Source of the DNA: Watersipora subatra
Taxonomy: Eukaryota; Bryozoa; Gymnolaemata; Cheilostomatida; Watersiporidae
Reading direction: 5' to 3'
Assembly (NCBI RefSeq): GCF_963576615.1
Contig: NC_088711.1
Coordinates: 744,001 to 808,000, forward strand
DNA: 64,000 nucleotides
Within the stretch, counting starts at the first letter, position 1, and each line of letters starts with the position of its first letter. Made by a program: the position numbers and the translations under genes. Under the pieces are notes generated by a model. The model searched no databases, was not told the DNA's origin, and saw only the letters and a program-made list of their open reading frames with translations. Shown piece after piece: positions 30,001 through 42,000 of this stretch.

Positions 30001-33000
30001 ACATCGATCTTCCGGTAACTTCATGCACAGCATCACCAGCTGTTCTCGCCCTTCTCCGGAGCAATACTCGTACGTAGCATCTGCAAAATGAACAGGTGAA
30101 AATGACTAGCTAGAAATTTTTGAGACAACGAAATGTATTTTCGAAACAGTCATTACAAGAGGGCAAGATAGAAGCGTACTTAGACATGTATTTCTACAGA
30201 GCTGTAACTCGAATCCCATCAGACATCTTGGGAACATCATGTTGCAGACACCCCATTTAGCCGTTAACTCATCTATAGTACAATTAGCCAGCGCCTTCTG
30301 AATGGTCGTCGAGAAGTTCAAATAATCTTCTTCCGTCTCCAATTCAAAGATCTTATTTGGATAGGTGGTGTATGGAACGATATCTTTACATTCCTCGGGC
30401 GCAGGAGAACACTTTTCATCACTTCAAAACAAACAGAAAAATCATATCGAAATGGTTGAGCTCATGCTTGTAACTTCACAGAAGTTAGTACAGAAAGCTA
30501 TGAACAGTTACAGGTAATGCGTAAATGTGAAAACACACCCATGTGAAAACCGCATTAAATAAACCTAGTCAAGTTCTGTCCATGAAGCAGGAGACAATAA
30601 ACTCGTATAAGACCATAAAGTACTCAAAAATCCGGCTTTTGGTTTCTACATATTACAGTGAACGCAGAACATCGAAAATACAACTGACATCGCATCGTTT
30701 ATGAGTGTAAATATCTCAAGTAACAAAATCACCTGCGCGCGTATCTATAAATTCACTGCAAACCTTCCAAATAATTCTTATACAAGAAGACGATGTCATC
30801 GTAGGATACTGAATACGATTTGTTTAAAAGTATAGTCATTGCGTACCACATCTCGTCTGCTCCAGTCCTGCAATCATAAGTCTTGTCACATACGCTCAGC
30901 CCGTGAATACATTTTCCGTCACCGCAAGGAAACTCATCTTCTCCACACATATTCATCATGTTGTCGATAGGCTCTGACAAACATCGCTCTTCCGGTAACT
31001 TCATGCACAGCATCACCAGCTGTTCTCGCCCTTCTCCGGAGCAATACTCGTACGTAGCATCTGCAAAATGAACAGGTGAAAATGACTAGCTAGAAATTTT
31101 TGAGACAACGAAATATATTTTCGAAACAGTCATTACAAGAGGGCAAGATAGAAGCGTACTTAGACATGTATTTCTACAGAGCTGTAACTCGAATCCCATC
31201 AGACATCTTGGGAACATCATGTTGCAGACACCCCATTTAGCCGTTAACTCATCTATAGTACAATTAGCCAGCGCCTTCTGAATGGTCGTCGAGAAGTTCA
31301 AATAGTCTTCTTCCGTCTCCAATTCAAAGATCTTATTTGGATAGGTGGTGTATGGAACGATATCTTTACATTCCTCGGGCGCAGGAGAACACTTTTCATC
31401 ACTTCAAAACAAACAGAAAAATCATATCGAAATGGTTGAGCTCATGCTTGTAACTTCACAGAAGTTAGTACAGAAAGCTATGAACAGTTACAGGTAATGC
31501 GTAAATGTGAAAACACACCCATGTGAAAACCGCATTAAATAAACCTAGTCAAGTTCTGTCCATGAAGCAGGAGACAATAAACTCGTATAAGACCATAAAG
31601 TACTCAAAAATCCGGCATATGGTTTCTACATATTACAGTGAACGCAGAACATCGAAAATACAACTGACATCGCATCGTTTATGAGTGTAAATATCTCAAG
31701 TAGCAAAATCACCTGCGCGCGTATCTATAAATTCACTGCAAACCTTCCAAACAATTCTTATACATGAAGACGATGTCGTCGTAGGATAATGAATACGATT
31801 TGTTTAAAAATATAATCATTGCGTACCACATCTCGTCTGCTCCAGTCCTGCAATCATAAGTCTTGTCACATACGCTCAACCCGTGAATACATTTTCCGTC
31901 ACCGCAAGGAAACTCATCTTCTCCACACATATTCATCATGTTGTCGATAGGCTCTGACAAACATCGATCTTCCGGTAACTTCATGCACAGCATCACCAGC
32001 TGTTCTCGCCCTTCTCCGGAGCAATACTCGTACGTAGCATCTGCAAAATGAACAGGTGAAAATGACTAGCTAGAAATTTTTGAGACAACGAAATGTATTT
32101 TCGAAACAGTCATTACAAGAGGGCAAGATAGAAGCGTACTTAGACATGTATTTCTACAGAGCTGTAACTCGAATCCCATCAGACATCTTGGGAACATCAT
32201 GTTGCAGACACCCCATTTAGCCGTTAACTCATCTATAGTACAATTAGCCAGCGCCTTCTGAATGGTCGTCGAGAAGTTCAAATAATCTTCTTCCGTCTCC
32301 AATTCAAAGATCTTATTTGGATAGGTGGTGTATGGAACGATATCTTTACATTCCTCGGGCGCAGGAGAACACTTTTCATCACTTCAAAACAAACAGAAAA
32401 ATCATATCGAAATGGTTGAGCTCATGCTTGTAACTTCACAGAAGTTAGTACAGAAAGCTATGAACAGTTACAGGTAATGCGTAAATGTGAAAACACACCC
32501 ATGTGAAAACCGCATTAAATAAACCTAGTCAAGTTCTGTCCATGAAGCAGGAGACAATAAACTCGTATAAGACCATAAAGTACTCAAAAATCCGGCATAT
32601 GGTTTCTACATATTACAGTGAACGCAGAACATCGAAAATACAACTGACATCGCATCGTTTATGAGTGTAAATATCTCAAGTAGCAAAATCACCTGCGCGC
32701 GTATCTATAATTTCACTGCAAACCTTCCAAATAATTCTTATACAAGAAGACGATGTCATCGTAGGATACTGAATACGATTTGTTTAAAAGTATAATCATT
32801 GCGTACCACATCTCGTCTGCTCCAGTCCTGCAATCATAAGTCTTGTCACATACGCTCAGCCCGTGAATACATTTTCCGTCACCGCAAGGAAACTCATCTT
32901 CTCCACACATATTCATCATGTTGTCGATAGGCTCTGACAAACATCGCTCTTCCGGTAACTTCATGCACAGCATCACCAGCTGTTCTCGCCCTTCTCCGGA

Positions 33001-36000
33001 GCAATACTCGTACGTAGCATCTGCAAAATGAACAGGTGAAAATGACTAGCTAAAAATTTTTGAGACAACGAAATGTATTTTCGAAACAGTCATTACAAGA
33101 GGGCAAGATAGAAGCGTACTTAGACATGTATTTCTACAGAGCTGTAACTCGAATCCCATCAGACATCTTGGGAACATCATGTTGCAGACACCCCATTTAG
33201 CCGTTAACTCATCTATAGTACAATTAGCCAGCGCCTTCTGAATGGTCGTCGAGAAGTTCAAATAGTCTTCTTCCGTCTCCAATTCAAAGATCTTATTTGG
33301 ATAGGTGGTGTATGGAACGATATCTTTACATTCCTCGGGCGCAGGAGAACACTTTTCATCACTTCAAAACAAACAGAAAAATCATATCGAAATGGTTGAG
33401 CTCATGCTTGTAACTTCACAGAAGTTAGTACAGAAAGCTATGAACAGTTACAGGTAATGCGTAAATGTGAAAACACACCCATGTGAAAACCGCATTAAAT
33501 AAACCTAGTCAAGTTCTGTCCATGAAGCAGGAGACAATAAACTCGTATAAGACCATAAAGTACTCAAAAATCCGGCATATGGTTTCTACATATTACAGTG
33601 AACGCAGAACATCGAAAATACAACTGACATCGCATCGTTTATGAGTGTAAATATCTCAAGTAGCAAAATCACCTGCGCGCGTATCTATAAATTCACTGCA
33701 AACCTTCCAAATAATTCTTATACAAGAAGATGATGTCATCGTAGGATACTGAATACGATTTGTTTAAAAGTATAGTCATTGCGTACCACATCTCGTCTGC
33801 TCCAGTCCTGCAATCATAAGTCTTGTCACATACGCTCAACCCGTGAATACATTTTCCGTCACCGCAAGGAAACTCATCTTCTCCACACATATTCATCATG
33901 TTGTCGATAGGCTCTGACAAACATCGCTCTTCCGGTAACTTCATGCACAGCATCACCAGCTGTTCTCGCCCTTCTCCGGAGCAATACTCGTACGTAGCAT
34001 CTGCAAAATGAACAGGTGAAAATGACTAGCTAGAAATTTTTGAGACAACGAAATGTATTTTCGAAACAGTCATTACAAGAGGGCAAGATAGAAGCGTACT
34101 TAGACATGTATTTCTACAGAGCTGTAACTCGAATCCCATCAGACATCTTGGGAACATCATGTTGCAGACACCCCATTTAGCCGTTAACTCATCTATAGTA
34201 CAATTAGCCAGCGCCTTCTGAATGGTCGTCGAGAAGTTCAAATAGTCTTCTTCCGTCTCCAATTCAAAGATCTTATTTGGATAGGTGGTGTATGGAACGA
34301 TATCTTTACATTCCTCGGGCGCAGGAGAACACTTTTCAGCACTTCAAAACAAACAGAAAAATCATATCGAAATGGTTGAGCTCATGCTTGTAACTTCACA
34401 GAAGTTAGTACAGAAAGCTATGAACAGTTGCAGGTAATGCGTAAATGTGAAAACACACCCATGTGAAAACCGCATTAAATAAACCTAGTCAAGTTCTGTC
34501 CATGAAGCAGGAGACAATAAACTCGTATAAGACCATAAAGTACTCAAAAATCCGGCTTTTGGTTTCTACATATTACAGTGAACGCAGAACATCGAAAATA
34601 CAACTGACATCGCATCGTTTATGAGTGTAAATATCTCAAGTAGCAAAATCACCTGCGCACGTATCTATAAATTCACTGCAAACCTTCCAAATAATTCTTA
34701 TACAAGAAGACGATGTCATCGTAGGATACTGAATACGATTTGTTTAAAAGTATAGTCATTGCGTACCACATCTCGTCTGCTCCAGTCCTGCAATCATAAG
34801 TCTTGTCACATACGCTCAGCCCGTGAATACATTTTCCGTCACCGCAAGGAAACTCATCTTCTCCACACATATTCATCATGTTGTCGATAGGCTCTGACAA
34901 ACATCGCTCTTCCGGTAACTTCATGCACAGCATCACCAGCTGTTCTCGCCCTTCTCCGGAGCAATACTCGTACGTAGCATCTGCAAAATGAACAGGTGAA
35001 AATGACTAGCTAGAAATTTTTGAGACAACGAAATATATTTTCGAAACAGTCATTACAAGAGGGCAAGATAGAAGCGTACTTAGACATGTATTTCTACAGA
35101 GCTGTAACTCGAATCCCATCAGACATCTTGGGAACATCATGTTGCAGACACCCCATTTAGCCGTTAACTCATCTATAGTACAATTAGCCAGCGCCTTCTG
35201 AATGGTCGTCGAGAAGTTCAAATAGTCTTCTTCCGTCTCCAATTCAAAGATCTTATTTGGATAGGTGGTGTATGGAACGATATCTTTACATTCCTCGGGC
35301 GCAGGAGAACACTTTTCATCACTTCAAAACAAACAGAAAAATCATATCGAAATGGTTGAGCTCATGCTTGTAACTTCACAGAAGTTAGTACAGAAAGCTA
35401 TGAACAGTTACAGGTAGTGCGTATATGTGAAAACACACCCATGTGAAAACCGCATTAAATAAACCTAGTCAAGTTCTGTCCATGGAGCAGAAGACAAAAA
35501 ACTCGTATAAGACCATAAAGTACTCAAAAATCCGGCATATGGTTTCTACATATTACAGTGAACGCAGAACATCGAAAATACAACTGACATCGCATCGTTT
35601 ATGAGTGTAAAAATCTCAAGTAGCAAAATCACCTGCGCGCGTATCTATAAATTCACTGCAAACCTTCCAAACAATTCTTATACATGAAGACGATGTCGTC
35701 GTAGGATAATGAATACGATTTGTTTAAAAATATAATCATTGCGTACCACATCTCGTCTGCTCCAGTCCTGCAATCATAAGTCTTGTCACATACGCTCAAC
35801 CCGTGAATACATTTTCCGTCACCGCAAGGAAACTCATCTTCTCCACACATATTCATCATGTTGTCGATAGGCTCTGACAAACATCGATCTTCCGGTAACT
35901 TCATGCACAGCATCACCAGCTGTTCTCGCCCTTCTCCGGAGCAATACTCGTACGTAGCATCTGCAAAATGAACAGGTGAAAATGACTAGCTAGAAATTTT

Positions 36001-39000
36001 TGAGACAACGAAATGTATTTTCGAAACAGTCATTACAAGAGGGCAAGATAGAAGCGTACTTAGACATGTATTTCTACAGAGCTGTAACTCGAATCCCATC
36101 AGACATCTTGGGAACATCATGTTGCAGACACCCCATTTAGCCGTTAACTCATCTATAGTACAATTAGCCAGCGCCTTCTGAATGGTCGTCGAGAAGTTCA
36201 AATAGTCTTCTTCCGTCTCCAATTCAAAGATCTTATTTGGATAGGTGGTGTATGGAACGATATCTTTACATTCCTCGGGCGCAGGAGAACACTTTTCATC
36301 ACTTCAGAACAAACAGAAAAATCATATCGAAATGGTTGAGCTCATGCTTGTAACTTCACAGAAGTTAGTACAGAAAGCTATGAACAGTTACAGGTAATGC
36401 GTAAATGTGAAAACACACCCATGTGAAAACCGCATTAAATAAACCTAGTCAAGTTCTGTCTATGGAGCAGAAGACAACAAACTCGTATAAGACCATAAAG
36501 GACTCAAAAATCCGGCATATGGTTTCTACATATTACAGTGAACGCAGAACATTGAAAATACAACTGACATCGCATCGTTTATGAGTGTAAATATCTCAAG
36601 TAGCAAAATCACCTGCGCGCGTATCTATAAATTCACTGCAAACCTTCCAAATAATTCTTATACAAGAAGACGATGTCATCGTAGGATACTGAATACGATT
36701 TGTTTAAAAGTATAGTCATTGCGTACCACATCTCGTCTGCTCCAGTCCTGCAATCATAAGTCTTGTCACATACGCTCAGCCCGTGAATACATTTTCCGTC
36801 ACCGCAAGGAAACTCATCTTCTCCACACATATTCATCATGTTGTCGATAGGCTCTGACAAACATCGCTCTTCCGGTAACTTCATGCACAGCATCACCAGC
36901 TGTTCTCGCCCTTCTCCGGAGCAATACTCGTACGTAGCATCTGCAAAATGAACAGGTGAAAATGACTAGCTAGAAATTTTTGAGACATCGAAATGTATTT
37001 TCGAAACAGTCATTACAAGAGGGCAAGATAGAAGCGTACTTAGACATGTATTTCTACAGAGCTGTAACTCGAATCCCATCAGACATCTTGGGAACATCAT
37101 GTTGCAGACACCCCATTTAGCCGTCAACTCATTTATAGTACAATTAGCCAGCGCCTTCTGAATGGTCGTCGAGAAGTTCAAATAGTCTTCTTCCGTCTCC
37201 AATTCAAAGATCTTATTTGGATAGGTGGTGTATGGAACGATATCTTTACATTCCTCAGGCGCAGGAGAACACTTTTCATCACTTCAAAACAAACAGAAAA
37301 ATCATATCGAAATGGTTGAGCTCATGCTTGTAACTTCACAGAAGTTAGTACAGAAAGCTATGAACAGTTACAGGTAATGCGTAAATGTGAAAACACACCC
37401 ATGTGAAAACTGCATTAAATAAACCTAGTCAAGTTCTGTCCATGAAGCAGGAGACAATAAACTCGTATAAGACCATAATGTACTCAGAAATCCGGCTTTT
37501 GGTTTCTACATATTACAGTGAACGCAGAACATCGAAAATACAACTGACATCGCATCGTTTATGAGTGTAAATATCTCAAGTAGCAAAATCACCTGCGCGC
37601 GTATCTATAAATTCACTGCAAACCTTCCAAATAATTCTTATACAAGAAGACGATGTCATCGTAGGATACTGAATACGATTTGTTTAAAAGTATAGTCATT
37701 GCGTACCACATCTCGTCTGCTCCAGTCCTGCAATCATAAGTCTTGTCACATACGCTCAGCCCGTGAATACATTTTCCGTCACCGCAAGGAAACTCATCTT
37801 CTCCACACATATTCATCATGTTGTCGATAGGCTCTGACAAACATCGCTCTTCCGGTAACTTCATGCACAGCATCACCAGCTGTTCTCGCCCTTCTCCGGA
37901 GCAATACTCGTACGTAGCATCTGCAAAATGAACAGGTGAAAATGACTAGCTAGAAATTTTTGAGACAACGAAATATATTTTCGAAACAGTCATTACAAGA
38001 GGGCAAGATAGAAGCGTACTTAGACATGTATTTCTACAGAGCTGTAACTCGAATCCCATCAGACATCTTGGGAACATCATGTTGCAGACACCCCATTTAG
38101 CCGTTAACTCATCTATAGTACAATTAGCCAGCGCCTTCTGAATGGTCGTCGAGAAGTTCAAATAGTCTTCTTCCGTCTCCAATTCAAAGATCTTATTTGG
38201 ATAGGTGGTGTATGGAACGATATCTTTACATTCCTCGGGCGCAGGAGAACACTTTTCATCACTTCAAAACAAACAGAAAAATCATATCGAAATGGTTGAG
38301 CTCATGCTTGTAACTTCACAGAAGTTAGTACAGAAAGCTATGAACAGTTACAGGTAGTGCGTATATGTGAAAACACACCCATGTGAAAACCGCATTAAAT
38401 AAACCTAGTCAAGTTCTGTCCATGGAGCAGAAGACAAAAAACTCGTATAAGACCATAAAGTACTCAAAAATCCGGCATATGGTTTCTACATATTACAGTG
38501 AACGCAGAACATCGAAAATACAACTGACATCGCATCGTTTATGAGTGTAAAAATCTCAAGTAGCAAAATCACCTGCGCGCGTATCTATAAATTCACTGCA
38601 AACCTTCCAAACAATTCTTATACATGAAGACGATGTCGTCGTAGGATAATGAATACGATTTGTTTAAAAATATAATCATTGCGTACCACATCTCGTCTGC
38701 TCCAGTCCTGCAATCATAAGTCTTGTCACATACGCTCAACCCGTGAATACATTTTCCGTCACCGCAAGGAAACTCATCTTCTCCACACATATTCATCATG
38801 TTGTCGATAGGCTCTGACAAACATCGATCTTCCGGTAACTTCATGCACAGCATCACCAGCTGTTCTCGCCCTTCTCTGGAGCAATACTCGTACGTAGCAT
38901 CTGCAAAATGAACAGGTGAAAATGACTAGCTAGAAATTTTTGAGACAACGAAATGTATTTTCGAAACAGTCATTACAAGAGGGCAAGATAGAAGCGTACT

Positions 39001-42000
39001 TAGACATGTATTTCTACAGAGCTGTAACTCGAATCCCATCAGACATCTTGGGAACATCATGTTGCAGACACCCCATTTAGCCGTTAACTCATCTATAGTA
39101 CAATTAGCCAGCGCCTTCTGAATGGTCGTCGAGAAGTTCAAATAGTCTTCTTCCGTCTCCAATTCAAAGATCTTATTTGGATAGGTGGTGTATGGAACGA
39201 TATCTTTACATTCCTCGGGCGCAGGAGAACACTTTTCATCACTTCAGAACAAACAGAAAAATCATATCGAAATGGTTGAGCTCATGCTTGTAACTTCACA
39301 GAAGTTAGTACAGAAAGCTATGAACAGTTACAGGTAATGCGTAAATGTGAAAACACACCCATGTGAAAACCGCATTAAATAAACCTAGTCAAGTTCTGTC
39401 TATGGAGCAGAAGACAACAAACTCGTATAAGACCATAAAGGACTCAAAAATCCGGCATATGGTTTCTACATATTACAGTGAACGCAGAACATTGAAAATA
39501 CAACTGACATCGCATCGTTTATGAGTGTAAATATCTCAAGTAGCAAAATCACCTGCGCGCGTATCTATAAATTCACTGCAAACCTTCCAAATAATTCTTA
39601 TACAAGAAGACGATGTCATCGTAGGATACTGAATACGATTTGTTTAAAAGTATAGTCATTGCGTACCACATCTCGTCTGCTCCAGTCCTGCAATCATAAG
39701 TCTTGTCACATACGCTCAGCCCGTGAATACATTTTCCGTCACCGCAAGGAAACTCATCTTCTCCACACATATTCATCATGTTGTCGATAGGCTCTGACAA
39801 ACATCGCTCTTCCGGTAACTTCATGCACAGCATCACCAGCTGTTCTCGCCCTTCTCCGGAGCAATACTCGTACGTAGCATCTGCAAAATGAACAGGTGAA
39901 AATGACTAGCTAGAAATTTTTGAGACATCGAAATGTATTTTCGAAACAGTCATTACAAGAGGGCAAGATAGAAGCGTACTTAGACATGTATTTCTACAGA
40001 GCTGTAACTCGAATCCCATCAGACATCTTGGGAACATCATGTTGCAGACACCCCATTTAGCCGTCAACTCATTTATAGTACAATTAGCCAGCGCCTTCTG
40101 AATGGTCGTCGAGAAGTTCAAATAGTCTTCTTCCGTCTCCAATTCAAAGATCTTATTTGGATAGGTGGTGTATGGAACGATATCTTTACATTCCTCAGGC
40201 GCAGGAGAACACTTTTCATCACTTCAAAACAAACAGAAAAATCATATCGAAATGGTTGAGCTCATGCTTGTAACTTCACAGAAGTTAGTACAGAAAGCTA
40301 TGAACAGTTACAGGTAATGCGTAAATGTGAAAACACACCCATGTGAAAACTGCATTAAATAAACCTAGTCAAGTTCTGTCCATGAAGCAGGAGACAATAA
40401 ACTCGTATAAGACCATAATGTACTCAGAAATCCGGCTTTTGGTTTCTACATATTACAGTGAACGCAGAACATCGAAAATACAACTGACATCGCAGCGTTT
40501 ATGAGTGTAAATATCTCAAGTAGCAAAATCACCTGCGCGAGTATCTATAAATTCACTGCAAACCTTCCAAATAATTCTTATACAAGAAGACGATGTCATC
40601 GTAGGATACTGAATACGATTTGTTTAAAAGTATAGTCATTGCGTACCACATCTCGTCTGCTCCAGTCCTGCAATCATAAGTCTTGTCACATACGCTCAGC
40701 CCGTGAATACATTTTCCGTCACCGCAAGGAAACTCATCTTCTCCACACATATTCATCATGTTGTCGATAGGCTCTGACAAACATCGCTCTTCCGGTAACT
40801 TCATGCACAGCATCACCAGCTGTTCTCGCCCTTCTCCGGAGCAATACTCGTACGTAGCATCTGCAAAATGAACAGGTGAAAATGACTAGCTAGAAATTTT
40901 TGAGACAACGAAATATATTTTCGAAACAGTCATTACAAGAGGGCAAGATAGAAGCGTACTTAGACATGTATTTCTACAGAGCTGTAACTCGAATCCCATC
41001 AGACATCTTGGGAACATCATGTTGCAGACACCCCATTTAGCCGTTAACTCATCTATAGTACAATTAGCCAGCGCCTTCTGAATGGTCGTCGAGAAGTTCA
41101 AATAGTCTTCTTCCGTCTCCAATTCAAAGATCTTATTTGGATAGGTGGTGTATGGAACGATATCTTTACATTCCTCGGGCGCAGGAGAACACTTTTCATC
41201 ACTTCAAAACAAACAGAAAAATCATATCGAAATGGTTGAGCTCATGCTTGTAACTTCACAGAAGTTAGTACAGAAAGCTATGAACAGTTACAGGTAGTGC
41301 GTATATGTGAAAACACACCCATGTGAAAACCGCATTAAATAAACCTAGTCAAGTTCTGTCCATGGAGCAGAAGACAAAAAACTCGTATAAGACCATAAAG
41401 TACTCAAAAATCCGGCATATGGTTTCTACATATTACAGTGAACGCAGAACATCGAAAATACAACTGACATCGCATCGTTTATGAGTGTAAAAATCTCAAG
41501 TAGCAAAATCACCTGCGCGCGTATCTATAAATTCACTGCAAACCTTCCAAACAATTCTTATACATGAAGACGATGTCGTCGTAGGATAATGAATACGATT
41601 TGTTTAAAAATATAATCATTGCGTACCACATCTCGTCTGCTCCAGTCCTGCAATCATAAGTCTTGTCACATACGCTCAACCCGTGAATACATTTTCCGTC
41701 ACCGCAAGGAAACTCATCTTCTCCACACATATTCATCATGTTGTCGATAGGCTCTGACAAACATCGATCTTCCGGTAACTTCATGCACAGCATCACCAGC
41801 TGTTCTCGCCCTTCTCTGGAGCAATACTCGTACGTAGCATCTGCAAAATGAACAGGTGAAAATGACTAGCTAGAAATTTTTGAGACAACGAAATGTATTT
41901 TCGAAACAGTCATTACAAGAGGGCAAGATAGAAGCGTACTTAGACATGTATTTCTACAGAGCTGTAACTCGAATCCCATCAGACATCTTGGGAACATCAT

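Larger units (their letters stand above)
13967..38091. repeat. Higher-order duplication, period 11,760 bp (12 units)
   Basis: Rare changes recur exactly 11,760 bp apart: GAGTGAATAC at 16201 and 27961, TTTCACTGCA at about 20951 and 32711, TTTTCAGCACTTC at about 22573 and 34333, GCGCACGTATC at about 22896 and 34656. The match begins after about 13966 (25726) and ends at the KWD/KWG difference at about 26332 (38092). This is the trace of one unequal exchange or block duplication. Confidence 0.9.
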
